Below, one piece after another: positions 10,072 to 19,300 of a DNA stretch of 64,000 nt. The stretch covers positions 62,001 through 126,000 of the forward strand of contig JACKPL010000005.1 in NCBI GenBank assembly GCA_024233545.1, given 5' to 3'. The notes beneath the pieces are model-generated. The model searched no databases, had not been told where the DNA came from, and saw nothing but the letters and a program-made list of their open reading frames with translations. The first letter of the stretch is position 1. Each line of letters begins with the position of its first letter. A program made the position numbers and the translations under genes. Origin of the DNA: a bacterium. GTDB taxonomy: Bacteria > Auribacterota > Auribacteria > Auribacterales > Auribacteraceae.

Positions 10072-11319
10072 ATGATGAAATGGTTTCAGTATGAATTATT
10101 TATTTCCTTACGGTATTTAAATTCCAAACGGCGGGAAAAATTCGTTCCTTTTATTACCTTGTGTTCTTTGCTGGGTATTGCAATATCGGTGTTGACGCTC
10201 ATAGTTGTTATTGGTGTTATGGCTGGTTTTGAACGTGATTTAAAAACGAAAATGATCAGCATGAATTCTCCTTTAACGATCGAAAATTCAATGGATGCCG
10301 GCATACAGCAGTATAACCGCATTATCTCCGAAGTGGAAACAATTGAGCATGTAACTGCCGCCGCGCCGTTTGTGATAGGCGAAGCTTTACTGCGCGTAGC
10401 GAGCGGAACAAAAGGCATTATTCTTAAAGGGATAGATTTCCACAAAGAAAACCGTGTTACCAACCTTGAAAAATTCCTCAAACGCGGTGAATATCAAATT
10501 ACTGAAAAAGAAGTTTTAATAGGGCAAGAACTTGCATACCGGTATGCTTTGGGGATAAATGATGTTGTAATACTGAACTTACCGATGCGTTCTGCAACAT
10601 CATTCGGATTGATTCCGCGCGAGTTGAAATGTACCGTAAAAGGGATATTCTCTTCAGGGTTATACGATTTTGACATGAACTTTGTCTTTATGCCTCTTGA
10701 TACGTATCAAAAATTTCTTGGCGGGCCTGATTCAGTATCTGGCATAAGCGTTGGGTTGGATGATTTTGACAGGGCATTTGTCGTTAAAGATAAGATTAGA
10801 GCCAAAATTGGGTATCCGTATTATCCTCGTACATGGTTTGAACGAAATGAAAATTTATTCCGCGCTATCCGCACTGAAAAAGTCGTGATGTTTATTATTT
10901 TGGTTATTGCTATTGTGATTGCCGCATTTAATATTTCCAGTACACTTGTCATGACCGTAATGGAAAAAACCCGCGATATCGGCATATTTAAATCGCTTGG
11001 TGCAACGAAACTCAGCATTATGAAAATTTTTATTTTTCAAGGAGTTATGGTCGGTATTATCGGTACAGTTATTGGTGTTGTATCCGGCCATGCATTGCTC
11101 GATAACCTTGAATTGGTTGCCGAATTTATTACTAAAATATCTGGTTTTGAGGTATTTCCCAAAGACATATACTTGTTTGATAAAATACCGGCATATATTT
11201 CAACGATGGATACCATGATTATTGCTATATCTTCGGTACTGATTAGTGTTATCGCATCGGTGTATCCTGCATGGAAGGCATCAATTTTAAAACCTGTCGA
11301 GGCATTACGATATGAGTAA
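10072..11319 (+). CDS. lolC: lipoprotein-releasing ABC permease (LolC/LolE family)
   Basis: FtsX-type inner-membrane permease (415 aa) that works with LolD to extract mature lipoproteins for transfer to the outer membrane. The N terminus has the family signature (ISLRYLNSKRREKFVPFITL), then a first membrane helix, a large periplasmic domain (about residues 50-265), and three more helices including the MEKTRDIGIFKSLGATK coupling region that contacts the ATPase. Only one permease gene is present, so the complex may be a homodimer (LolF-like) rather than LolC plus LolE; the symbol should be read as family level. It overlaps lolD by 8 nt. Confidence 0.9.
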   Translation: MMKWFQYELFISLRYLNSKRREKFVPFITLCSLLGIAISVLTLIVVIGVMAGFERDLKTKMISMNSPLTIENSMDAGIQQYNRIISEVETIEHVTAAAPFVIGEALLRVASGTKGIILKGIDFHKENRVTNLEKFLKRGEYQITEKEVLIGQELAYRYALGINDVVILNLPMRSATSFGLIPRELKCTVKGIFSSGLYDFDMNFVFMPLDTYQKFLGGPDSVSGISVGLDDFDRAFVVKDKIRAKIGYPYYPRTWFERNENLFRAIRTEKVVMFIILVIAIVIAAFNISSTLVMTVMEKTRDIGIFKSLGATKLSIMKIFIFQGVMVGIIGTVIGVVSGHALLDNLELVAEFITKISGFEVFPKDIYLFDKIPAYISTMDTMIIAISSVLISVIASVYPAWKASILKPVEALRYE

Positions 11320-12040
11320 TATTGATAAAACTGCTGTTCGGAATCCTCAATTGGCGCCTCAGGCAATGCTGGAAGTGCAAAATATATGGAAAACATATAG
11401 AATGGGAAAAAAATCGCTGGATGTATTAAAAGACATATCACTGGTAATTCATAAAGGCGAGTTTATAAGTATATCCGGGCCGTCAGGCGCGGGGAAAAGT
11501 ACATTACTGCATATTCTCGGGCTTTTGGATGAACCTTCACGGGGGGTATATTCTTTTAATGGCGAACATATCCACTCTGTGAACAATAGGAAAAAAGCGG
11601 TTATTCGCAATAAGTCCATAGGGTTTATATTTCAGTTTTTTTATCTTTTACCGGAATTTACCGCGTTCGAGAATGTTATGATGCCGGCTCTTATTGCTAA
11701 ATCGGGCGGTTCCGCAAAAGAAATTGAGCAGAGGGCGGGTGATCTATTAACAAAAGTAGGGTTAGGCCAGCGTTTGAAGCATCGTCCGCAAGAATTATCA
11801 GGCGGAGAACAACAGCGCGTTGCGATTGCCCGCGCGCTTATAAATCAACCGGATGTCATACTTGCTGACGAACCTACGGGAAACCTTGATACTGAAACCG
11901 GAAGAGAGATACAGGATTTATTGCAATTACTGCATCACGAATTGTCCTTAACTGTTGTTGTAGTAACTCACAATGACCATCTTGCGAGTATTTGTCCGCG
12001 GCATGTAACCATGTTTGATGGACATTTGAAGACTGTGTAG
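11312..12040 (+). CDS. lolD: lipoprotein-releasing ABC ATPase LolD
   Basis: ATPase of the Lol system (242 aa). Walker A is GPSGAGKSTLLHI, the signature is LSGGEQQRVAIARAL, Walker B is VILADEPTGNLDTETG and the switch His is in VVVTHNDH. The ATG sits inside the end of the permease gene (ATGAGTAA overlap). About 18 residues precede the usual first motif (MLEVQNIWKTYRM), so a start at 11366 is possible. Related MacB-type ATPases look similar, but pairing with a LolC/E permease supports LolD. Confidence 0.92.
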   Translation: MSNIDKTAVRNPQLAPQAMLEVQNIWKTYRMGKKSLDVLKDISLVIHKGEFISISGPSGAGKSTLLHILGLLDEPSRGVYSFNGEHIHSVNNRKKAVIRNKSIGFIFQFFYLLPEFTAFENVMMPALIAKSGGSAKEIEQRAGDLLTKVGLGQRLKHRPQELSGGEQQRVAIARALINQPDVILADEPTGNLDTETGREIQDLLQLLHHELSLTVVVVTHNDHLASICPRHVTMFDGHLKTV

Positions 12041-12072
12041 ACGCCTCTTGAGTGACGTATTTCGGCATAGCA

Positions 12073-12101
12073 TTGTCAGCTAAGAAATAAAAAACGATAA
12101 A
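12073..12101 (+). promoter_or_regulatory. putative promoter of mcsA-mcsB-clpC
   Basis: TTGTCA (12073-12078), a 17-bp spacer and GATAAA (12096-12101) lie in the 203-bp gap upstream of mcsA. The leader of about 140 nt is AT-rich. I see no tandem GGTCAAA heptads typical of a CtsR operator and no CIRCE-type inverted repeat. Confidence 0.4.
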
Positions 12102-12243
12102 TAAATGCATAAATTGTGTATACAGGTATAAAATATGATATCACTCCGAAATGTAAATAATTATACTTCAGTAGCCTGTCTCGATGCATAATTTTTCGGC
12201 AAATATGTATAAAAATTGCCTCTTTATTGGAGAGAAATGAATC

Positions 12244-12747
12244 ATGTTGTGTGAAATTTGCAAAAAATGTGAAGCAACCATTCATTATACTGAAATTGTT
12301 CATAATCAAATGATAAAAATGCATATCTGCGAAGAATGTGCAAAATCAAAGGGAATTGGTATTCAATCGCCTTTTTCTATATCCGACCTTTTGTCAGGCC
12401 TTGCCGAAGTCGACCAACATGTTGAAAAAGCACATGATCCAGTTTGCAAAGGATGCGGTCTCAGCTTTTCTCATTTCCGGCAGACAGGCAGATTAGGTTG
12501 CAGTGAATGTTACGCCACGTTTAAGGTGCCTCTCGAATCACTGCTTAAAACTATTCACAAAGCGGCGCACCATACAGGGAAAAAATATGCCAAAGACATC
12601 CTTAATGTTCCGGAAAAAGCAATTGAAGAAGAAATCAATCTGTTAAACATTCAACTGCAAAATGCCGTTGAAAAAGAACAGTATGAACATGCGGCACAGT
12701 TAAGAGATCAAATAAAAGCGTTGAAAACAAAAATTGGATTGCCATAA
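12244..12747 (+). CDS. mcsA: McsA, zinc-binding activator of the arginine kinase
   Basis: 167-aa adaptor with CxxC zinc pairs: CEICKKC near the N terminus, CEEC at about residues 28-31, then CKGC and CSEC near residues 74-96. A C-terminal UVR motif (about residues 135-165, EQYEHAAQLRDQIKAL) is of the kind found in UvrB and ClpC. In Firmicutes McsA activates McsB and helps deliver substrates to ClpC. The stop overlaps the mcsB ATG by one base, indicating coupling. A GGAGAGAAATGAATC ribosome site precedes the ATG. Confidence 0.93.
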   Translation: MLCEICKKCEATIHYTEIVHNQMIKMHICEECAKSKGIGIQSPFSISDLLSGLAEVDQHVEKAHDPVCKGCGLSFSHFRQTGRLGCSECYATFKVPLESLLKTIHKAAHHTGKKYAKDILNVPEKAIEEEINLLNIQLQNAVEKEQYEHAAQLRDQIKALKTKIGLP

Positions 12748-13817
12748 TGGATCTCAATAAACTATTAAAGCAAAAAAACGAATGGTTGTCTGGAATCGGC
12801 CCTGATAGCGATATCGTGATAAGTTCACGGGTACGTTTAGCACGCAACTTGCAAAAAATGCCGTTTCCGCATCGAGATACGACTCAAGATAATATTGAGA
12901 TAATGCATGCGATTTGCGCAGTTATAAAAAAATCGCGGTTCTTTAACAAAGGAACAATACTATTTTTAGATTCATGTTCCGATTTAGATAAACAGCTTCT
13001 GCTCGAACGGCATTTGATTAGTAAAGAACTTCTTCTGACGCGGGCAGGAAGCGCTGTAGCAATTGACGAATCACTTGGTTTATCAATAATGATAAATGAA
13101 GAAGACCATTTACGGCTCCAAATACTGAAATCAGGATTTCAGCTCAAAGAATGTTGGGAAATACTCGATGCAGTTGACACAGAAATTGGCAATAAACTCG
13201 ATTATGCCTATACGCCTGTCTTTGGATATCTTACGTCGTGCCCGACAAATGTTGGTACCGGCATGCGGGCGTCTGTTATGCTTCATTTGCCCGGATTGGT
13301 GATGATGGATTTGATCAATAAAGTAATGCATGCGGTAATAAAACTCGGCATGACTGTGCGCGGTTTTTACGGAGAAGGTTCAGAGTTTCTCGGCAACCTG
13401 TTTCAAATTTCAAATCAGGTAACACTTGGCAAAGATGAAAATGAAATTCTGTCCAATATCAAGAAAGTATTAGATTTAGTCGTTGAACATGAACGAAATT
13501 CACGTTTGATGATGCAAAGTAAAAACGAAGAGAAATTACGCGATCAAATCGGCAGGGCATACGGCATTTTAGCAAACGCTCATCTTATATCTTCAAAAGA
13601 AACATTGGGGTTATTATCTGCTTTACGCATGGGCATTGACCTCAAATATGTAAAAAACATTAATAAAAGGTGTATCAATGAATTGTATATTGCAACTCAG
13701 CCGGCGCATCTGCAGAAACAAACAGGAAAATTACTCGAACCGGAACGGCGCGATGCGATTCGTGCTGAGCTGATTCGTAACTATTTACATAATGATGCAC
13801 AAAAAAATAAACCTTAA
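12747..13817 (+). CDS. mcsB: protein-arginine kinase McsB
   Basis: Phosphagen-kinase-fold enzyme (356 aa) that phosphorylates protein arginines, marking them for ClpC. Visible motifs are VISSRVRLARNLQKMPFP near the N terminus, NEEDHLRLQ in the active-site region, and GTGMRASVMLHLPGL. The C-terminal RDAIRA sequence is the phosphoarginine-sensing RDxxRA motif known from Geobacillus and Bacillus McsB. Creatine and arginine kinases share the fold, but the length and the mcsA-clpC context fix the call. It is 35 bp upstream of clpC. Confidence 0.95.
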   Translation: MDLNKLLKQKNEWLSGIGPDSDIVISSRVRLARNLQKMPFPHRDTTQDNIEIMHAICAVIKKSRFFNKGTILFLDSCSDLDKQLLLERHLISKELLLTRAGSAVAIDESLGLSIMINEEDHLRLQILKSGFQLKECWEILDAVDTEIGNKLDYAYTPVFGYLTSCPTNVGTGMRASVMLHLPGLVMMDLINKVMHAVIKLGMTVRGFYGEGSEFLGNLFQISNQVTLGKDENEILSNIKKVLDLVVEHERNSRLMMQSKNEEKLRDQIGRAYGILANAHLISSKETLGLLSALRMGIDLKYVKNINKRCINELYIATQPAHLQKQTGKLLEPERRDAIRAELIRNYLHNDAQKNKP

Positions 13818-13852
13818 TTTCTAATAACTGACTCACATAAGGGGATGACGCT

Positions 13853-16369
13853 ATGTTCGATAGGTTCACTAACAGAGCCAAACAAGTGATAATTTTAGCG
13901 AGAAAAGAGGCAGACCGGTTTAATCACAATTATATCGGCACTGAACATTTATTGCTTGGTTTAATCAAACTTGGGCAAGGGGTTGCGGTTGATGTCCTGC
14001 GTGCTATGGGCGTCGATTTCGAAACGATCAGGATGGAAGTCGAAAAAGCAGTCGGCACAGGGCCGGAAAATAAAGCGATTGGCGATGTGCCTCTTACGTT
14101 GCGGGCAAAAAAAGTTATTGAGCTCGCAGTGGAAGAAGCGAAAAATCTTAACCATACCTACATAGGCACAGAACACCTCTTGCTTGGGTTGCTCAAAGAA
14201 GGCGAAGGTGTTGCCGCACGAATTCTTAAAAATCTTAATGTCGATATCGAGAAAGCGCGTGCTGAAATACGCAAAGAACTGGAAACCGGACTCTCAAAGA
14301 CGATTGAGGAAGAATCATCGCATAGTGCAGGTTCTGAAAAAGTTGATAAAACTCCCGCTCTTACTGCATTCGGCAGGGATTTGACTGAACTGGCTCGCGA
14401 AGGGAAACTTGATCCCATTATCGGGAGAAAAGAAGAAGAAGAGCGAGTCATTCAAGTACTCTGCAGGCGCCGCAAAAATAATCCGGTGTTATTGGGAGAA
14501 GCAGGCGTTGGAAAAACTGCAATTGTCGAAGGGCTTGCACAGGAAATCATTGCGGGAAATGTGCCTGAAATATTGCGCGACAAACGGTTAATTACCCTCG
14601 ATTTGGCATTGATGATTGCCGGAACTAAATATCGCGGACAGTTCGAAGAGCGTATTAAAGCGGTGATGGATGAAATTAGAAAATCAAAGAATATTCTTTT
14701 ATTTATTGACGAACTCCATACTATTGTCGGCGCCGGTGCCGCTGAAGGGGCAATTGATGCTTCTAATATTCTAAAACCGGCATTATCTCGCGGGGAAGTG
14801 CAGTGTATTGGTGCAACAACACTTGACGAATACCGCAAATACATCGAGAAAGATGCGGCATTGGAGCGGCGGTTCCAGACAATACATGTTGATGCGCCAA
14901 ATGTTGAGCAAACCATAAAAATCCTTCAAGGGCTCAAAAGCAAATATGAAGACCACCATAAAGTAAAATATACTGATGAAGCCATAGAAGCGGCGGCGTC
15001 TTTATCGGAACGGTATATCAGCGGCCGGTTCTTGCCCGACAAGGCAATCGACCTTATGGATGAAGCAGGCGCGAAAGCGCGCATTTCGGCAATGACTCGT
15101 CCTATTGATGTAAAAGCGTTGGAGTATGAAAGCGAAAAACTGCGCAAACAAAAAGAAGAAGCAATTAAAGGGCAGGATTTTGAGAAAGCCGCAAAACTGC
15201 GCGATAAAGAACGGGAAGCGAGAGAACGGTTGGATAAAGTATTGTCCGGTTGGAAAGAGACTCAGCAAGAAGAAGAACAAATTATTTCTGCCGAAGATAT
15301 TGCCCAGATCATTTCAAAGTGGACTGGCGTACCGGTTTCAACTCTCGAAGAAGATGAAACAAGGCGTTTATTGAAAATGGAAGAGGAAATCCACAAAATA
15401 CTCATCGGGCAAGATGAAGCGGTTGTTGCGGTATCCAAAGCAATCCGCCGTTCACGTGCTGACTTGAAAGACCCGCGCCGCCCAATCGGTTCGTTTATCT
15501 TTCTCGGACCGACAGGTGTCGGAAAAACATTGCTTGTCAAAGCGTTGGCAGAGGTAATGTTTGGCACGCGCGATGCGGTCATACAGCTCGATATGTCTGA
15601 GTATATGGAAAAATTCGCTGTTTCCCGCTTGACTGGTTCTCCTCCGGGATATGTCGGGTACGAAGAAGGCGGACAGTTGACCGAACAAGTGCGGAGAAAA
15701 CCATATTCGGTGATCTTATTTGATGAGGTTGAAAAAGCGCATCCTGATGTAATGCATATCATGTTGCAGGTTTTAGAAGAAGGCAAACTGACTGACAGCC
15801 TCGGCAGAACAGTCGATTTTAGAAATACTCTTATTATCATGACATCTAACGCTGGCGCCGATTTGATTAAAAAAGATACCACCGTTGGTTTTCAGGTTAA
15901 CCCTGCTCAATCGTCAATCGATTATGATAACATGAAATCTAAAATTATGGGTGAAGTGAAAAAGATTTTCAAACCCGAATTTCTTAATCGTATCGATGAC
16001 CTCATTGTCTTCCATTCCCTTGGAAAAGAAGAAATTAAGCAGATTGTCGAACTCGAAATGAATCGTGTTATACAACGCGTTGCCGCTAAAAATGTGCATA
16101 TCAGCCTTGACGTCAAAGCGAAAGATTTTCTCTGCGATAAAGGATACGACCCGAAATTAGGTGCGCGTCCCTTGAAACGTGCAATTGAGAAATATGTCGA
16201 GGACCCGTTATCGGAAGAAATACTTCGCGGACACATTTTGCGTGGGCAAAAAGTAATTATTACTCTGCAGAAAGATGTAGAAGCCCTTGAATTTAAGGTT
16301 GAGGATGATGAATCACAGAAAAATCAGAAAAAAGATACATCAAAAGAAGAAAAGACTGTAAAAAAATAA
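13853..16369 (+). CDS. clpC: AAA+ unfoldase ClpC
   Basis: Hexameric unfoldase (838 aa) that feeds substrates to ClpP. The double Clp-N repeat (residues 1-145) binds phosphoarginine in Firmicutes. AAA1 has Walker A GEAGVGKTAIVEGLAQ and Walker B LLFIDELHTIVGAG. The middle domain carries a UVR motif (FEKAAKLRDKEREAR), which defines ClpC rather than ClpA or ClpB. AAA2 has GPTGVGKTLLVKALAE and ILFDEVEKAHPDV. The last about 20 residues are highly charged and Lys-rich. The ATG follows AAGGGGATGACGCT. No clpP lies in this window. Confidence 0.97.
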   Translation: MFDRFTNRAKQVIILARKEADRFNHNYIGTEHLLLGLIKLGQGVAVDVLRAMGVDFETIRMEVEKAVGTGPENKAIGDVPLTLRAKKVIELAVEEAKNLNHTYIGTEHLLLGLLKEGEGVAARILKNLNVDIEKARAEIRKELETGLSKTIEEESSHSAGSEKVDKTPALTAFGRDLTELAREGKLDPIIGRKEEEERVIQVLCRRRKNNPVLLGEAGVGKTAIVEGLAQEIIAGNVPEILRDKRLITLDLALMIAGTKYRGQFEERIKAVMDEIRKSKNILLFIDELHTIVGAGAAEGAIDASNILKPALSRGEVQCIGATTLDEYRKYIEKDAALERRFQTIHVDAPNVEQTIKILQGLKSKYEDHHKVKYTDEAIEAAASLSERYISGRFLPDKAIDLMDEAGAKARISAMTRPIDVKALEYESEKLRKQKEEAIKGQDFEKAAKLRDKEREARERLDKVLSGWKETQQEEEQIISAEDIAQIISKWTGVPVSTLEEDETRRLLKMEEEIHKILIGQDEAVVAVSKAIRRSRADLKDPRRPIGSFIFLGPTGVGKTLLVKALAEVMFGTRDAVIQLDMSEYMEKFAVSRLTGSPPGYVGYEEGGQLTEQVRRKPYSVILFDEVEKAHPDVMHIMLQVLEEGKLTDSLGRTVDFRNTLIIMTSNAGADLIKKDTTVGFQVNPAQSSIDYDNMKSKIMGEVKKIFKPEFLNRIDDLIVFHSLGKEEIKQIVELEMNRVIQRVAAKNVHISLDVKAKDFLCDKGYDPKLGARPLKRAIEKYVEDPLSEEILRGHILRGQKVIITLQKDVEALEFKVEDDESQKNQKKDTSKEEKTVKK

Positions 16370-16381
16370 AATTATTTTTTT
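16361..16381. terminator. AT-only inverted repeat at the clpC 3' end
   Basis: AAAAAATAA (16361-16369) and TTATTTTTT (16372-16380) form a perfect 9-bp inverted repeat spanning the clpC stop codon, with T-rich sequence on the 3' side. The stem has no G-C pairs, so it would be weak; it may be a low-efficiency terminator or just composition. Confidence 0.3.
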
Positions 16382-16442
16382 CTTAAGATTATACGGAGTT
16401 ATTTGAAAAGAACCTTCTGCTCATAGATGTGGAATCGGCGAT

Positions 16443-16471
16443 TTGCATGTGGGTTGTGAATGTGATATAAT
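16443..16471 (+). promoter_or_regulatory. promoter of the sensor kinase gene (extended -10)
   Basis: A perfect TATAAT (16466-16471) is preceded by TGA, giving an extended -10 (TGN), and TTGCAT lies 17 bp upstream (16443-16448). Transcription would start near 16478, about 65 nt before the kinase ATG. This separates the kinase from the clpC operon. Confidence 0.6.
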
Positions 16472-16543
16472 TTATATGGTAGAGTGTTTCATTGTTACAT
16501 TACGCTTCATAGAAAAGACTGTTTTAGCGGGGGGTGGTGAACA

Positions 16544-17659
16544 ATGGCATTGTTTGTTCGAGCAAAGCAGATTATATCTTTTAAAGAGCGAATAATAATT
16601 TGTATCTTTACAGGTTTTTTTTTAATTTCTCTTTCTATTCTTATACTCCTATTAAATACTACTGCCGCACATACGAGAATTCATTATATCTGTAGCATTG
16701 GTGTCTTCTTTTCGGGAAGCATTATATCATTTCAAACGGGAAGATTTGTTGTTAGGTACAAAATACTTTTTGGGCCTGGACAAGAAATCTCCAAAATTCT
16801 AAAACAAGTAAAATGCGGCGATTATTGTCGCCGAGTGTCTCGATTTGAAAATGAACTTCATTTTGAACACATAGCGGTAACACTCAATACAATGCTTGAT
16901 CACATCGAACGATTCAAAAAAGCGGTAGTTCATCAAGCATCGCAATTATGCAAAGACAATAGAATACTAAAAGAGCATAATGCTGAACTGGAGGATTTTC
17001 TTAAAATAATCACTCATGATTTAAAATCTCCATTATGTACCATTGAGATGCTGTGTGATGCTCTTATGGAACAGGAGGCGATAAAAAAGAGTGAATATCT
17101 GGATAATGTACGGATATTAGAGGAAAATGTTGCTCATTTGAGAAAACTAGTGGATGATCTGCTTGAATATTCTTTAATAGGTTCTCATGATGAGAATCAT
17201 CAGACGGTTGATGTTACGGCGCTTGTCGGTGAGTTGTTCGAAACTTTTTCTCCTCAAGTCCAGCAGATTGGGGCGAAAATATATATTGCAGAACCGCTTC
17301 CGCCGCTCCATGGCAGTTATGTGCAAATAACGCATGTCTTTTCCAATCTTATCACAAATGCCTTAAAATACCGATCGGAAAAGCCTTTGGAAATAAGCAT
17401 CACGGGCGAGAAAAACAATGAATATGTCCACTACACTGTTCGTGACAATGGAAGTGGTATTATGCCTGAGATATGCGGAAAGATATTTGCCGTCTGTTTT
17501 AGAGGAAATGTTAATGCTTTCCCTCAAGGAACAGGTGTTGGGCTGTCGATAGTCAAAAAAATTGTAAAAAACCATGGCGGGCGTGTTTGGGCGGAATCCA
17601 AAGGGCATAATCAAGGTGCCGCTTTTCATATGTTATTTCCAAATGGCGATAGAAAGTGA
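16544..17659 (+). CDS. membrane sensor histidine kinase (orphan)
   Basis: 371-aa HATPase/HisKA kinase. Two hydrophobic helices (about residues 15-35 and 45-65) are separated by a very short loop, so there is almost no periplasmic sensor domain. A HAMP-like linker and coiled coil (residues 80-155) follow. The phospho-acceptor His is in ITHDLKSPLCTIEML. The N box is FSNLITNALKYRSEKP, G1 is DNGSGIMPEICGKIF and G2 is GTGVGLSIVKKIVKNHGG. No response regulator is adjacent. The ATG has a G-rich upstream site (GGGGGGTGGTGAACA). The signal is unknown; membrane or phytochrome-like kinases share this core. Confidence 0.9.
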   Translation: MALFVRAKQIISFKERIIICIFTGFFLISLSILILLLNTTAAHTRIHYICSIGVFFSGSIISFQTGRFVVRYKILFGPGQEISKILKQVKCGDYCRRVSRFENELHFEHIAVTLNTMLDHIERFKKAVVHQASQLCKDNRILKEHNAELEDFLKIITHDLKSPLCTIEMLCDALMEQEAIKKSEYLDNVRILEENVAHLRKLVDDLLEYSLIGSHDENHQTVDVTALVGELFETFSPQVQQIGAKIYIAEPLPPLHGSYVQITHVFSNLITNALKYRSEKPLEISITGEKNNEYVHYTVRDNGSGIMPEICGKIFAVCFRGNVNAFPQGTGVGLSIVKKIVKNHGGRVWAESKGHNQGAAFHMLFPNGDRK

Positions 17660-17706
17660 ATTATTCTTATTTCGTCAGGTAGTGCTATTCAAAAACGGTA
17701 ATTTTA

Positions 17707-17736
17707 TTGACATTCTCTAGCGCTTTACACTACAGT
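17707..17736 (+). promoter_or_regulatory. putative promoter of the nfeD-floA operon
   Basis: A perfect TTGACA (17707-17712) is followed after 18 bp by TACAGT (17731-17736). Transcription would begin near 17743, so the upstream GTG at 17735 cannot be the start codon and ATG 17774 or 17798 is preferred. Confidence 0.5.
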
Positions 17737-17773
17737 GATACAAAACTTTACCTCAAAAGCTAAGTATACAAAA

Positions 17774-19300
17774 ATGGTTTTAAAATATCGGTTTTATATG
17801 GTGCGTTTTATTTCAATTGCAGTTTTTTTCTTTGTGTTTTTGAGCATTGTCCCGTATGTTTTTGTTCCGTGTGCTTTAGCCCAATCTGAAACTTCTTTAG
17901 ACAACGATTCCATAAAAAGCGTTGCAGTGGTATATCTTCACGGAGAAGTTGATTACGCTTTGGCTCGGTTTACTGAACGAAGCATAGCATACGCAAAAGA
18001 AAATAATGCCGAAGCGATCATTTTTGATATAGATACCTTTGGCGGAAGAGTCGATTCTGCATTAGAAATATCTCGCGCTATTACAGACTTAACAACCATT
18101 CAGACTATTGCATATGTTACCGTAAAGGCAATATCGGCTGGTGCGTTAATTGCCTTGTCTTGTAACAAGATCGTTATGCGGAGCGGAACAACAATAGGGG
18201 ATTGTGCGCCGATAGCAATAACCCAAGAAGGCCCTCAGATGCTTGGCGAAAAATTCCAGTCGCCGTTGCGTGCCGAATTTCGCAAACTTGCCGAACGGAA
18301 CGGTTATCCTGTTGCGCTTGCGGAGTCAATGGTATCCAGTGATATTGAAGTGGTTAAAGTCGCCTATGTCGATGGGTATTATGAGTATATGACTCGAAAA
18401 CAATTTGAAGAGTTTACCGCCGAGGAAAACAAAAGAGTATATAAAGCCGTTACTTTAGTAGATGAAGAAGAACTCTTAACTATTCATGACCAAGAAGCTC
18501 TGGAATTCGGGTTTGCTTCGAAAGTAGTGGATAACGAAGAGGAGTTATTTGACTATTTTCATTTTAATTCTCACCGCGTTGTGCGAGTAAAATTTCTTTG
18601 GTCTGAACAACTCGTCAGGTTTCTTGATCGGATTGCGCCAATTCTTATGCTGATCGGAATGCTGGCGTTATATACGGAATTTAAAGTACCGGGGTTCGGA
18701 TTGCCCGGTATAGTTGGTTTGGCTTGTTTTGCGTTGTTGTTTGGGAGTAAATATCTTATCGGATTGGCAAGTTATCTTGAAATTATACTTTTTTGCGTAG
18801 GAATTATTTTAATTCTTTTGGAAATATTTGTTATTCCCGGTTTCGGTATAACTGGTATTGCCGGATTTATATGTATTATTCTCAGTTTTTACTTGTCGTC
18901 TCAGTCGTTTGTGATCCCGCGGATGCCATGGGAAATAGCAATCGCAAAGAATTGGATGACACAATTCAGCGTAACCTTGCTTTCATTTTTTCTTATTTCT
19001 TTTTTTCTTGCGAAGTATTTGCCTCATTCTTTTTTTGCGAAACGAGTAATGTTACAGACAACATTATCCCGTGAAGCAGGAATTAGTGCATTATCAAAAG
19101 ATTATACAGCGTATCTTGGCAAAGAGGGTGTGGCGGTATCAATGTTGCGCCCTTCGGGCAGAGCTCAAATCGCAAAAGATGTAGTAACAGTAGTATCAGA
19201 TTGCGGGTTTATCGAATCCGGAACGCCCCTTATTGTTATTCGTGTCGAAGGCACAAAAATCTATGTCCAGAAAAGTACAGGAGAGAACGTGCTGTCGTGA
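17774..19300 (+). CDS. NfeD-type membrane serine protease (ClpP-like domain plus NfeD domain)
   Basis: About 508 aa. A basic N terminus and hydrophobic stretch ending near CALAQS is a signal peptide. A ClpP/crotonase-fold domain follows (VAVVYLHGEVDYALARF to about residue 250), with the probable nucleophile Ser in VKAISAGALIALSC. Four or more membrane helices come next, and a C-terminal OB-fold NfeD domain (GKEGVAVSMLRPSGRAQIA) ends the protein. In archaeal and bacterial homologues the protease cuts stomatin-like partners. Two ATGs (17774 and 17798) fit; neither has a clear ribosome site. Its GTGA stop/start overlap couples it to a second NfeD protein. Confidence 0.88.
   Translation: MVLKYRFYMVRFISIAVFFFVFLSIVPYVFVPCALAQSETSLDNDSIKSVAVVYLHGEVDYALARFTERSIAYAKENNAEAIIFDIDTFGGRVDSALEISRAITDLTTIQTIAYVTVKAISAGALIALSCNKIVMRSGTTIGDCAPIAITQEGPQMLGEKFQSPLRAEFRKLAERNGYPVALAESMVSSDIEVVKVAYVDGYYEYMTRKQFEEFTAEENKRVYKAVTLVDEEELLTIHDQEALEFGFASKVVDNEEELFDYFHFNSHRVVRVKFLWSEQLVRFLDRIAPILMLIGMLALYTEFKVPGFGLPGIVGLACFALLFGSKYLIGLASYLEIILFCVGIILILLEIFVIPGFGITGIAGFICIILSFYLSSQSFVIPRMPWEIAIAKNWMTQFSVTLLSFFLISFFLAKYLPHSFFAKRVMLQTTLSREAGISALSKDYTAYLGKEGVAVSMLRPSGRAQIAKDVVTVVSDCGFIESGTPLIVIRVEGTKIYVQKSTGENVLS

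Noticed and set aside
15262..15882. 206-codon open frame opposite clpC
   Set aside because: It lies wholly within the second AAA module of ClpC and matches no family.
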